From positions 1 through 64,000 of the forward strand of contig JANQBS010000096.1 in assembly GCA_033085395.1 (NCBI GenBank): a DNA stretch of 64,000 nt, written 5' to 3'. A model generated the notes under the pieces. It ran no database searches, was not told the origin of the DNA, and saw only the letters and a list, made by a program, of their open reading frames with translations. Position 1 is the stretch's first letter, and each line of letters begins with the position of its first letter. Below are positions 1 through 12,180 of the stretch, in pieces. Both the position numbers and the translations under genes were made by a program. The DNA is from Xanthoparmelia taractica (Eukaryota; Ascomycota; Lecanoromycetes; Lecanorales; Parmeliaceae).

Positions 1-96
1 CTATAAATAGATTAAAAAGATATAATTTTTTAAAAAAAGTTGAAAAAAAGTTAAAAACGACTATGTTTAATAGATATTATATCTTTTCGACCCGTA
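1..96. mobile_element. 3' part of a RIP-mutated copy of the same MITE
   Basis: Positions 1-96 align without gaps to 2537-2632, the right end of the intact element, and end at the same TIR terminus (cccgta at 91-96). The differences are mostly C-to-T at sites that read CpA or CpC in the intact copy, for example ccacacc in the good copy versus ttatatc here. The left part of the element lies beyond the window edge. Confidence 0.75.
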
Positions 97-2356
97 GTTA
101 TTAATATTAATAAGATAAGTACTTAACGTAATATTCTTATTTAAGCGCTTAATATTATAATATAGCTCTAAATTAATATTATTATAGATAAGATTAAGTT
201 AATTTTTAAGACTTATATTAATATTCTTTATTAGTCGAATAATCTTCTATATATATTTACGTAGCTTACGATATAAGACGATATTCTTTATTAAGTACTA
301 CTTTCGTAATATAATATCGAATACTATTATAGATAATTTCTTAAAGTGAGCTTCTAATAATCTTATTTACTTATTTACTTTATTTTTAAGTCTAATAATT
401 CGCTTTTTAATATTTAATAGCTTCGCTATTTATTATTTAAGAGCGATATCTCGTAAGCTTATTTATAGATTACTTCGAATAAGCTCGATATTCTTTATTA
501 TTATTATTTCTTTAACTCGCTTTATAAAGAGATAAATATCTCAAAAATAAATCTTCTTATTAATATATTTAAGAATAATACTTATATTAATCGATTTCTT
601 ATTATATATTAAATTAAAGAATTCGAGATTATTTAGATTTTAGCGTATATTATTGCCGTTATTTATATTAATAGTAAATACTTTATTAGCTTTAAACGAT
701 TTAGGCGATTTAGATATATTATAGAATTCTATTATTATAACACGTAGCTTCGCACGCTATTCTTCGATAAAGTCTTTATCTATTATAAAAGATTTTATAG
801 AATCGATAAAATTATTATAAATAGCTTCTTCTACTAAGATAGTAGCTAATATTATTTTTATAAAAAGCGATTCGAAGATTAATAAGATAGATCTCGAGCG
901 TTTAAATATATTTTTTATAAAAGAGAGATCGTATTATTAAAAAAATAATTTAATTAATAGAGTAGCTCTTAAATAATAGATACGATTATTAAAAGTCTTT
1001 ATTAAACGTCGAAGAAATAAGAGATTAATCTTTTAATAAGAAGAATAAAATAACTTTTAAAAAATTTACTTAAATCTCGTAGTAATTAAATCTAGATATA
1101 AATAGATATTAGTAAGATAAACTAAGACGATTATCGTATTTCATAAGATTTTATATATCTTCTTAATATTTTTCACGAATATTTAAATTTAATAGATAAT
1201 TCGAATAAAGTCTAAAGTAGATATAACGATAGTCGAGATAATAATAATATTTAAAGAAGTAGAAATAGTAACGATATCTATCGAAGTAGTTATATTTAAT
1301 AAAGTTATAATATCTATTTATAGAAGATTAACGTAATTATGAAATTCTTTAAATAAAGAATCGAAGAATAAAAGTAGTAATGCTTTAGTTAAGAAGTCTA
1401 TTAATAACGAATCTAATGCTATAGATATAATATTAATACTCGATAATTAAATAATATAAAATAATAATATAGCTTAGGCGTTATTATTAATTTATTTTAT
1501 ATAAGTAATAAGTAAGTAAGAAGATAATGTATTTCTATAGAGAACTCGAAGAATAAGTATCTACTATAGCCTTACGCTACTATTAATGTATTCTAGTCTT
1601 TTTAACTTCTTCTTTAATAAGAAAGTCGCCTTCGAAAGACTTTCTTAGACTTATAATATTTTATATATAAATAACGAATATTTCTTTAAAACGAATTCGA
1701 TAAATATTCTTTTACTTTTTTAATATATTCGTTATAGAGAATATTAGTTAATAACTCTAAAATTTCTTTCTTCTTAGTCTTAGAGAAGATATCTTTTAAT
1801 CTTAAAACTTTAATTAATTCTTTAAAGATTAAGAAACGTTATCGAGTTATTATTAAACTCGAATAATAAAATCTATATATATATAACGCCTTAGAATTAA
1901 ATTAGAAGCTTTCTCGAGAGACTTAGAATTAGAATTTAATTAAGTTAAATAAGACTTTATAGCTATTAAAGCGATTATAACTCTATAAAAAATAATAGAT
2001 CGACGGCGACGAGATCTTAATTAGTCGCTTAAATAGATATAAGAGAGATATTCGTATATGAGAGATCTTTAAGTAGTAGTAAACTTTAATTTTAACGTAT
2101 TTTATATAGAAATTTAAGCAAGTCTCTACGTAACGAACACTTCGTATAAAAAAATTAATTCGTAATAGTTAAGGTTTAGTATAGATAAAGTAGAATATAA
2201 GAAAAGAAAGAGCTATTATTCTAGAGCGACGCGATATTTCTTAAGGTTTCCCTATTATAAAATATCGTCTATATAGTAAATCGTAATTATTCTTTATAGT
2301 TTAAATAGACACGAGTATAAAAATTAATTTATTATATCTATATATATTACGCTATT

Positions 2357-2632
2357 TACGGGTCGGAAAGGTGTGATATATTTGATGATATGGGATTAGT
2401 TTTTCGAATATTATATCGAAAGGTATAGGATATCCCATACTCCCATTGAGGTTTTAATAAATAAATTACGTAATATTTTCTTATATTCTAAAAATACGTA
2501 AAAAGCTTAAGCGAACGCTTATGTAATTATAAAATTCTATAAATAGATTAAAAAGATATAATTTTTTAAAAAAAGTTGAAAAAAAGTTAAAAACGACTAT
2601 GTTCAATAGATACCACACCTTTCCGACCCGTA
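2357..2632. mobile_element. MITE-like element, 19-bp TIRs, 8-bp TSD
   Basis: The ends are perfect 19-bp inverted repeats: tacgggtcggaaaggtgtg at 2357-2375 and its complement at 2614-2632. Weaker pairing extends further inward. The element is flanked by an exact 8-bp direct duplication, acgctatt, at 2349-2356 and 2633-2640. It is 276 bp long with no coding capacity. An 8-bp target duplication with short TIRs is typical of hAT-superfamily non-autonomous elements, so hAT is the likely class by inference. It retains C residues in CpA context inside an otherwise RIP-mutated block, so it escaped RIP or arrived after it. A mutated relative of its right half lies at 1-96. Confidence 0.85.
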
Positions 2633-3415
2633 ACGCTATTAATACTTCTAAATCGAGATTTTAAAAGCTAAATAAAATTCTTAATAGATTTAATATAATA
2701 TATAGAATACGTTAATATCTATTCTAAATATCGAGCGAATCTTTATAATATTATTTATAAACTTAATAAGAAGTAGAAGAAGAAGAAGATAGCTCTAAAA
2801 TATAATAAGAAATTAAGTAGGTAATATATTAAATCAAATCGTTTATAATACTATACTAGAAGAATATTAGTAAGCTCTAATCTAGATAAAGAGACTCGTT
2901 CGTTATATATAAGTATAGATCGAAGCGATAACTATTATATTATATATATTAACTTAATAGATAATTTATTAAGAGAAAGTTCTATAGTAACTATCTTAAA
3001 CTATTTCTTTTTTATATCGAATATCTAATAAGTATAGAAGATATCTTATTTCTATTATTATAATAGACTATTCAATTATATTATAATAAGATTTTTAATT
3101 CGTCTAAGTAGTAAGCTAGAATTATATCGTTCTAGAATTCTATTACTTTAGTATTCTATTATTCTTTCGATTCTAAATCTACTATTTAAGTAGTTCTTAC
3201 TAAGAAATTACTAATTCTCTTATACTTATAGATTACTAGAAAGCTATCGTTCTACTATTAATATTCTATTAATAATATTCTTTATAATTAGCTCGCGAGA
3301 CTCGTACTAGTTCTATAGAAGTAAGTAGTAAAATATATCTTCTATATATATTATTAGATTAATAGGTTAGTAAGCTAAGTAGCTTTTCTAGCTTAAGATC
3401 CTCTATAGAATTTAT

Positions 3416-6400
3416 TATCTTCCACCCTTAGGACTTCTCGTGCCCACCTAGCTTATTCAACTGTTAGTCTAATCAATAGAACTAACTAACTCGTAGGGCT
3501 GGAACTAAGGGCTAATTAAGACTTAGGGCTGAGCCTTATCAGCCTTGCCTCAGGGCTGAGACATAGGGCTAGATCTTAGGGCTCATATCAGGGCTAAGGC
3601 TTCAACGGACCTATATACTCGCCTTTCAGACAATCTCAACTTGATATTAAAACTATCAGTTAAACCAGTTGGTTTTCAGATCAAAACCGAACCAACTACG
3701 AGCCGTCAGGTCTCAAGCTGAACCGTCAACTGCTTCGAAACCGACAGTTCAACTGTCAGTTGAACTGTAAGTTGGTCAACCGTTGCCAACACTGCTCTCG
3801 TGTGAGTACTTGCTCAGTTAAGAACTTGGAAAGAGGATGGGAACGCCGATATCATCTAGTAAATTTAGGTTTCTCCAGATCGTAACATGGTCGCACTCCT
3901 TTCTTAGCAACAAGCTGTGCTGTATGATCCAGAGGGCTGCACTGCCAGCATTCCGATACTGTGGCTGCGAAGAGGAGAAGAACCTGATCGGATGCTAAAA
4001 GAGGGCAGTGGCCGTGGATCTCACCTCCCGCTACATGGATACACTCCGAAAGCGGACAACTACGTTGACATTGATTCATTGAATGGGATATTTTTATTCA
4101 ACGATCTGCTCAAGAATGCAGCACGGATACGTCAAGCGTTATCTGCATACTTTCAACCACCTCTTGGGCTTTATCCCCTACCTCAATGACGATCCGAAGA
4201 TGATGCCACGAGCAGTCTTGCCTCACTGTTCCACTATAACGGACTGTCCACGTAGGGAATAGTCGCATAACAACGGTGATGCCGCATCGGGAAGCCTTGG
4301 AGGCTTGCAGTCGCCGTCTACACTAGATCTTGGGTGCATCCTTGGCGTTGGGCCATCGTCGCCTCGAATGTAGCAACTGCTGAGGTTGCTTCGAGATGTA
4401 CAGGCCTCACCTAGGTCCTATGGGTCGTCTCGCTTTTGGTTCTATCTGCGCCTGTGTCGCCACGGCACGATAAAGCGGATTCATGCCTCCTGAAAGGCTA
4501 AAATTGGGGTTTGGACTGGCTTTCCAGATGCTCACTTGATCATTCTTGACCAAAGCTTTGGGTTGGCTAGCGCACATCACACGTGCGTTGCATCCCGAGT
4601 TATGTGGAGAAGAATATGCGTTCCTACGTGCCGTGGGCCGAAAGTCATCAAGAAGGGATTCATAGCGGACGCTAAATAGGGTCACCACCCGACCGGGTTG
4701 ATGAAGAAGCTCTTGGAAGCCCGAATGGGGCATTTAACGGACCAAGATTTCTAAGATGATCCGGTGCAAATGCCAGTATACCATTACTATCTATAGGTAG
4801 GTCATTGCCAACATCGCTGGGACAACGGTGGAGCCAGACAGCCATCAGCACGGACGTATCAAAGGTGCTAGCGACCAAGCCCTATGCATGGGTAGATGAA
4901 AGACAGTTCGCCGCTGTGGACAGAAATTGCCCGGACATGGTGAAATTGTGCAGCTGGGGGCCAAAATCCGTCGGCAAGCACGAAGAGTCATGCCTCGCTT
5001 TATCTCCTGCGAACAATTGATGACGAGGTGGGTTCGATGAGTTAGATACAGTAACTTAGCTTGCGATTGCAGAAACAGGGTTTCATCGTGCCTTGTTGCA
5101 GCGTTGTTATCTGCATACCGAGAGGCAAGAGCCTATGAGGGGGTTATATTGGGCCCGATCGGGCGCCTATTCTATCCGCTTGGTGCTTGTTCTGATTGTG
5201 TCTGTGTCTGTCCCCCAACAACTTCACCTGTCGCTACCAACCACTCGCTGGAGCACAACATCTTATCTTTCCCCATGGCGTACTCCACATCCTCCTTTAT
5301 AAAATAGCAGACACTTCCCCCTTATTTCTTCACGGTTTCTTCTTCATTGGTTTTTGCGCAGCTTTTCAAGCACCGTTCTTTATAAATGCTAACATAGTCT
5401 TACTGTCTGACACCTTATTGTCATTTGTCTCAGTCCACACTGAGGCACCGGAACACTCCCAATCCGTTCTCGCCAACGCTGTATATCTCCCAAATCGCAA
5501 TACTCTGACTGGTTCAAGCAGAGAAAGTACAGAGCCGGCTGGGGTCATCGATCAAGCAATGGTTCATTGCTCGCCCAGACCGGGTCTACAGGGTCCTAAG
5601 TCCCTAGAGAATTGTCAAATTCGGACGGCACGAATAGTGCACAGCCGTTTCAGGCGACACGGGTCGCATCACATTCGGTCAGTGATAGGCTGGAAGGACG
5701 CTCCAAACTTCAAAGCTCGAATGCGACAGCGATGAGAAAATGTATCACCATCTCCAGAATCGACGCGCGTGAACAGAGACAATTCCTGGCTTCTCTCTGG
5801 CTGTTGACTTGATTGTGAAGGGATAGTGGATCACCTCGCCTTAAATGTACGGGGAAATTCACTTGAACTCTTTACCTCGACATCGTATGGTGCAAGATGG
5901 GGCAGCAGGTTCTTGACCTGTCTCGTTACTCCGCGTTTCCCATTCCTACATGTCTAACGCTTACATAGGCTGAAAAGTGCCACAAGCTAGGATGGCCTTA
6001 CCAATACTTAGTGGCGTGGGGGTTACAACTAAATTTTCTAGTCTCGCAATCATCCCGACTCCACAGGCAGAATGAAAGCGACACCAGCGCATCGAGTCTG
6101 AAAGAGAGCCCGGACAACTGCTCTCAAACTGATTCGCGTGTATTATTCTGGGGGACCAAATGGACGAATTGGAGTGGCCGTGGCTGAGAGCCGCTGCGTT
6201 TCTTGACTTTTTGCTTTTTTCCCTTTCGTCTTGGTCCCACTACAAATCAGTATTCGGGCCGGCAAATGGGTGCATAAAGTAAGCCCTCCGAAGGAACGGC
6301 TGGAGATCGTCCAATAAGAACGTGCTAAATCCATGTATAAGGACGTCTGCCAATACGTATCGAGTATTGACAGTCCCGGCGGTAAGATATATGTGAGATG

Positions 6401-7740
6401 ACCAGCCATCATTAACCATCCACGAGACGCGTGCGAAGCTTCAAATAGTTCCTAGGCTCTGGGTCGTTGTATACTGCTGCACGACAATTTTTCACTCTTA
6501 AACCCCGCGTGCCCTTGTAGATAGTAACTGTCTGAGACTTTGGAGGTTGAATGCGGCGCAAACATGGACGTGATAGTATCTTTGCCACACAGTCTCCAAC
6601 TCGAGCACCACGATATCGCGTCAGAATAATTACGAATACATACTGGTGGCGAATATCAACTGAGGCTGATGTCGAGCTCACTTGCTACGTTGACTGTTAA
6701 CCACTACCCTGTGAATTCGAAGTATAGCGGTAAGGTATTTCGCTGGCTGTAGTTCATGGTTATTTTCTTTACATCAGTTGTCTTTGGATAATATTGTTTA
6801 GTGTCCGCTCGTGATACGTCTCTTAAAGTCGTGGTTGATGTTGGAATCATTATAATTATAATTATCATTATCGTTATCATTATTATGATTGTGGGGAGAG
6901 TTAGATGTTCTGATGTGCGAAGTGCCGGTTTCCCCGCAATTTTGCTCCTCCCTAGTTCTCATGTTCGTACTTTTCCCAGCTTTTATGAAATATAATAATA
7001 CTGATACTGATCTTGATGCTGATACTGATAATGATAATAACAATCATAAATTGAATGATAATGCCATGCTGCGGAATTCCCTACTTCGTACATGAGGATT
7101 CAGGGATTCAGGGTTTCTTTGTATGCAGTACCCCCACATTAAAATAGCCAGCCCTTACTTTATAACCAGCAAAAGGTTTTCGCATGAAGCACTAAAAGAA
7201 GGGAAGGAAAGATTACAATAACTAAATATTATTATTTATTATTTATTATTTCATGACCCTTAACTTCGTGGCATTTGGCAGCAAAATGCGAGATGCCTGG
7301 GAAAGAAAGTGAAATGGGCTAGGGGAAGGACTAAGGACGCATTTCATGCTCTAGCTCTACATTACCCCGAACCAATTTAGTACGTCTAGTAGTACTGTCG
7401 TACTGTCGTAGGCCCTTTTTACTTCAAAGCCTTTTTCCTCTGGGCCTTTGAGTAGCCCCGCCGAAATCCAACCTTTTAACCCGCGTCTGGCCAACCATCA
7501 CTACCCATTTCTACCCATTCCTACCTACCCCAAATACACCCCCCCCTCCCCAAGTCCCCCAAGTCAACCCAAGCTTAAACTTTGAATAAAAAAAAACAAA
7601 GGAACCTTACCCCAAATCAACATCATCGCTCCTCTCCTCGATGCATCCATCGTATGCAGGTGTAGAAAGCGTCAGTCTCGGCTTCACTTTGATTGACACC
7701 ATCAATTATTGATTGACCGACGATTGCCTCTCTTGTCTTT
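3416..7740. other. Intergenic region between RIP block and areA
   Basis: No convincing gene is seen. Open frames up to 179 codons (5196-5735 on plus) have no recognisable domain and no splice partners. The left edge holds a cluster of agggct words (3494-3596) and short palindromes (3745-3767). GATA-rich simple-sequence tracts lie at 6850-6890 and 6995-7065, an ATT/TTA tract lies near 7227-7251, and a C-rich leader lies at 7530-7620 before areA. The last few hundred bases probably contain the areA promoter and 5' leader. Confidence 0.5.
6850..7065. promoter_or_regulatory. Cluster of HGATAR sites upstream of areA
   Basis: Three reverse-oriented sites (ttatc at about 6862, 6868 and 6874) and three forward tgataa sites (about 7026, 7032 and 7055) lie in about 200 bp, together with two tgatac words. 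HGATAR is the core recognised by AreA/NIT2-type GATA factors. The cluster is about 700-900 bp upstream of the areA start codon. Autoregulation of areA is known in aspergilli. Here the sites sit in simple-sequence DNA, so a functional role is inference only. Confidence 0.35.
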
Positions 7741-10653
7741 ATGCCTCCGACTACCCAGGCCAACGATGTGTCGAAGCAGTACTCGATGAGCCGGTCGGCA
7801 GACATGACTCGTGGGGGACCCGCACCTGCAGCCACCCCCGAGGACATCGACATCGACGATGTCACAAACTTCCCCACGAATACCCTCTCATCATCCTCCA
7901 CCCTCTCGACCCCGCAGTCATCTCGGCCACCCAGACCAGCGCAAACACAATCATCGCGCAATCGACATACTCCTGGCCCCTCTCCCTACCCTCCCCTTCG
8001 AGACAAACTGGACATCTCTCCAGAAAACAAGCAGACTCGGAAGGACCTCCTCCGCGAGAGCTTCTTTTCAGATTGGAAGGACGACACCTCCAGCGCCGAC
8101 CTGGTCGACCCCGATGAAATGCAAAAGAAGGACCCACTCGGAACGCAAATATGGAAGCTCTATAGCAAGACCAAGTCACAATTGCCAAATCAGGAACGGA
8201 TGGAGAATTTGACCTGGAGAATGATGGCCATGAACCTGAAGCGCAAAGAACGAGAACAGGCACGGTACGTTTGAGACCAGACGGCGCACCTGTGCGCGGA
8301 CTGACAAAGCGCATTCGCAGAGCAAGCCAACAACCAACCAGTGCCCCATCAGGAATCGCAAAGCTTCGAGAGTCTGTAGACCTTTCGAATACCCCGGATC
8401 CGGATGCCATGAACATCGACGACTTAATATTTCCCACGTCAATCGCATCCCCTGCTGGCATGTCTCCGTCCTCATCCCCCCCTTCCTCAAGTATCAATGC
8501 TTCAGCGATACCCATTAAGGCGAAGAAGGACTCACAACATCAAATCCATCCAGAATTTCCTCCATCTGCGCCTCCCCAAGACCGAATAAGAGATCGTGAG
8601 TTCGATTACGTACAACGGCGGGTGAGGAAGACGAGCATTGATGAGACTAAGGTGCGCCCTTTGAAATGTGGCAAATCACCCTGGGGCTCAAAGTTGCTGA
8701 CCATGTGGGATACAGTCTCGAAAGCGGCCTGCCGAGTTTTCTCCCCAAGTAAACCCTACGAACAGTATTGTGATACCCAACGACCCAGACGGGGATGCAG
8801 GACTGGGTGATTACTCTCTCGATCAGACAGGGCAGCATCCGTTTCCCGTGCACGCCAACATGTACCCTCACGTTCCATTCAACCTCGACACGTTCAACAT
8901 CAATGACGACCCGATCCTGCATTCCGCTGGGCCATTTCAACAACATTTCACATTCTCGCCAGCTGCATCTCCAATAAACAACCATGGTCCGTTCTCAACA
9001 TACAAGAACACCCCAATGGGCTCCTCCATCAACTCTGCAGAGTATTACTCGCCGCCTGGGTCCGCTCACCCCTCTGCGACGTCTACACCGCAGCCGCTTT
9101 ATGACAATGAGCATTTGTATTTTGGTCGTCAAAACGCCGATATGCGGCACCAGCGACCTATGCAGAACTATTCCAGCAATCGGCCCTCCAACTTATCCGC
9201 CTCAATGCAGCCTCAATATTTATACAATCCCACCAACGAAGCCATGTATAACGCCGTCACAAGTGGCGCTTCTACATCAGCTGCGAGTTTCACGGGTCCT
9301 GCTTTCTCCATGCAGCACGTCAATCCTTCTCAAGTCCTCCGCCCCGAGTATTCGAATACACAACCGCATGGTATGAACGCGCCACGCAATGAGAACATGT
9401 TCTCCTTTGGTGAAGACTCGGATAACGAAGACGATGAAGGAGGCACTTTCCCCGAGGGGTCTATGATGATGCAGACAGATTTCTCCACTATGGATGATCC
9501 TGCTCTCGATCTTCGTAGCAACGGACTCCCATGGGATGCGAATTTAGGCGGACATGTCAACACGATGGTGGCCAGATACCCAGGAGGCCCTCCCAAAAAG
9601 CAGGTGACGATTGGGGGTACGGAGACGGTGACATCGCCACAGGACTGGGCGCAAGGCGGTAGCATTAGCCGTGCACATGGATCTTCCGCGTCCGTCAGTG
9701 ACATCCGCAACCGAAGCAACGATCCTCGAAGACAAAAGATTCCGCGGACGAGCTCCACCCCTAACGCCGTTCATCTCGGTCAGCAAGCGGCTATGCACAC
9801 TCGTCCTCAGTCTTCGCCTAGTTCTCCTCCGGAGTCGGGTTTCAGCAGCGTCGCTCCATCGCGTCCAAGCAGCCCAGGTGGGTCTAAAGCTGGCGAAACC
9901 AACGGGGTACCTACCACCTGCACCAATTGTTTCACCCAAACCACTCCCTTGTGGCGCCGGAACCCTGAAGGCCATCCACTGTGCAATGCCTGTGGCTTGT
10001 TTCTCAAACTTCATGGCGTAGTCCGCCCGCTTTCTCTGAAAACAGATGTCATCAAGAAGCGAAACCGCGGTAGTGGCAATCAGATTCTGGTCGGCAACTC
10101 ATCCACCCGTTCGTCGAAGAAAGCATCTCGCAAGAATTCGATGCATCAGACTCCCGCGACGACGCCTACTTCGGCCAAGGCGCAAGGCCAGACCGACTCG
10201 GCGTCTCCACCCTCGGCCTATGGGTCTACAAATTCAGGATCGACGGCTGGCAGCACACCAACGAGCTATGGACCTGGGCCGTCTGGAGGTATGGGTAGCC
10301 TTCCTCCTATTGCTGCCGCTCCGCCGAAGCCCGCTCCTCCGGCTGCAGCAGCCGCTGCCAGCAGACCGACGTCGACGGTTGTGCCGAAACGCCAGAGGAG
10401 GCATTCCAAACAAAGTGTCGGCCGAGGCGGGGGTGGCCAGGAAGCTGAGATGGCTGATGCGGACGATGCCCACGGAAAGGCGCCAGCTGCCTCGTCCAAG
10501 AAGAAAGATATTGGGTCGCATCAAGCGGCCGCTAGTGGTATGACTGGCATTCACGGCACCGGCATGATGGGTACAAGCGGACAGCCGGGCATCATGGCCG
10601 GCGGTCCTTCTACCGGAACTCAGGAGTGGGAGTGGTTGACGATGAGCCTATGA
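7741..10653 (+). CDS. areA: GATA transcription factor AreA/NIT2, global nitrogen regulator
   Basis: This factor activates genes for secondary nitrogen sources when ammonium and glutamine are scarce; it acts in the nucleus on HGATAR sites. The model is join(7741..8264, 8321..8651, 8716..10653), 930 aa. Both introns (56 and 64 nt) have ctgac branch sites, and both junctions restore the conserved frame. About residues 88-175 carry the fungal AreA N-terminal domain, including [15 protein letters not shown] and [20 protein letters not shown]. The single zinc finger is C687-x2-C690-x17-C708-x2-C711 followed by the basic tail KKRNR. The protein ends in EWEWLTMSL, the conserved C-terminal tail that in Aspergillus contacts the NmrA repressor. 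An in-frame tga lies just upstream of 7741, so this start is the first available unless there is an undetected upstream exon. The rest is Ser/Pro/Gly-rich and probably disordered. Confidence 0.96.
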
Positions 10654-11674
10654 TGCCCTACTTTCAAAAGGCTCTCGATCACCTGCTCCGACTACTACAC
10701 GAGAGATCTTCGGACTTGTGGCCTCGGAGCCTCGGTACGATCTCGCATTTCAAGGCCTTGAGTCACCCATCAGATGGACTTGGTCACGACTCAATGCCGG
10801 TTCATCACACTTCACGTATATGAGGTACCTCTCACAACCGAATTCGCTATCCGGACGATACTCCGGGCCCCTACACAACCACGTGATATGCTCGCTCGGT
10901 GGACTGCGCCATCTGAGCAGGATCACATGGCTGGAGGGGCTTCTATGCTGATATATCGCTGCTTCGTTTCTTTCATCCCTTTGAACACAATTCCGTTACT
11001 GCTAGCACAGTTTTTTGCCTACTGACGACATTTGCTTTGAACTGATATCACCGCGTCTGACGAACCTTGGCAAAGGTGTCAGAAGTGCGCTTGGGATTTG
11101 GGTCTGACCGGATTTGGATTTGATCGACTTCGGTCTTGTATGGACCAGAGCATAGGACGGGGTCTACAGGCCTGCGAGAGGGCAGGCTAGGCGATCTGAT
11201 CGTGATGATGATATGGAAAGATTTGGGCCATAATTAGATGGAGGAGTGCAACTGATGGGGGTGTTTGGGCGTTTTGGCGAAACAAGACGAGATAATTCTC
11301 AGATTCCCAAGCATCCTGCATGTAATTATGACGAGAAGACTCTTTTAGACGTGCGTGGTATCTAGAAAGATAAAACTTCGATAAATGGAGAGGTTGAGGC
11401 TTCGGCTGACGCTCTGGTGTCTCCAATCCATGATAAGAACATCGGGTATATTTATCTAGGGTTCGAGCGTACTCAACCATGCCATCTCACCAGCCTTCCT
11501 CCCACGGCTTGAATGAGGCCACAGCAGCTCCTCAGCTATGGCCCTTTACTTCTCTTGAAGCAGCCCGTTGGAACCCAGCAGTCCTCAGGCAGCTATATCC
11601 TTATTTGCTAGTCCCCCCAATTTGCTCTGATCGTGTCTGGTAGAAGCAGCAGGCTAGTATGCTTCCTACCTCAA
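10654..11674. other. areA downstream region
   Basis: This holds the areA 3' untranslated region and a tail-to-tail gap to hsk3. Short open frames on both strands (for example 11187-11480 minus) have no recognisable domain, and I see no RNA gene. AreA mRNA stability is known to depend on its 3' UTR in Aspergillus, but I cannot locate such an element by eye. Confidence 0.4.
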
Positions 11675-12180
11675 TTATCGTTTGCCGTCTTCCTTCTCTC
11701 CAGCACCGGCACCAGCACCAGCGTCGTCTGCCGCTTCTTCACCAAGGATCTTCGATGCGGCCATGAATCTGAACGTTAGGACCCAAAGTTGTTAGCCAAG
11801 TGCTCAAACTTGCATCCGTGGAAATTGCCAAAGCAGTGTCGTATAGTCAGGCTCTCATGCTCACACCTTCATCACGCAGGCTACCGACTGCAAAACCCTC
11901 TTGTATTACCGCCCATGTGTCCCACAGACAACAAGCAGCGGAAGGGAAAACGTCTGACTCACCCGCCACCCCACCACGCCCCTAAGCCCCGTATATACTC
12001 CGCCTGCACAGCCGTCATGCCGACCAGATTCTCCGTATCCGCTAGGTGCGCGTTCAACTGCGCCAATTGCGCGTGTAGATGGGTGTATTGTCTGTTGCGG
12101 TTGATCGTTGAAGCGGAGGTTGAAGTGGCAGTAGGATGGGAGAGATAGGCTGTGGAGGGCCGATGGGATGAAGCGGACAT
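11675..12180 (-). CDS. HSK3: DASH complex subunit Hsk3
   Basis: This is a small kinetochore protein of the DASH/Dam1 ring, which couples chromosomes to spindle microtubules. The model is complement(join(11675..11768, 11963..12180)), 103 aa. Exon 1 holds the family core RQYTHLHAQLAQLNAHLADT followed by ENLVGMTAVQAEYIRGLGAW. A gtgagt donor at 11962 joins across a 194-nt intron to FMAASKILGEEA, the conserved continuation, and a Gly/Ala-rich tail follows. The start at 12180 (MSASSHRP) matches the usual family N-terminus; an in-frame ATG at 12240 would add 20 residues. The intron is longer than most here. The length and pattern fit Hsk3-like proteins well. Confidence 0.88.

Larger units (their letters stand above)
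1..3415. repeat. RIP-degraded AT-rich repeat block
   Basis: The stretch is overwhelmingly A/T. CpA and its complement TpG are almost absent, while CpG-containing words such as tcga, acg and gcg persist. This is the dinucleotide pattern left by repeat-induced point mutation, which changes CpA to TpA in duplicated DNA of Pezizomycotina. There are no long open frames on either strand, so any transposon genes once present are destroyed. The composition changes abruptly near 3415-3425, where C-rich normal sequence begins. One segment, 2357-2632, keeps its CpA sites and is a later or spared insertion. I cannot identify the original transposon family from the mutated text. Confidence 0.85.

Noticed and set aside
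3520..3600. Interstitial telomere repeats (ttaggg)
   Set aside because: Only two cttagggct words, not in tandem; the shared word is agggct, not ttaggg.
5196..5735. 179-codon plus-strand open frame as a gene
   Set aside because: Low-complexity start, no domain, no splice partner and overlapping frames of similar quality.
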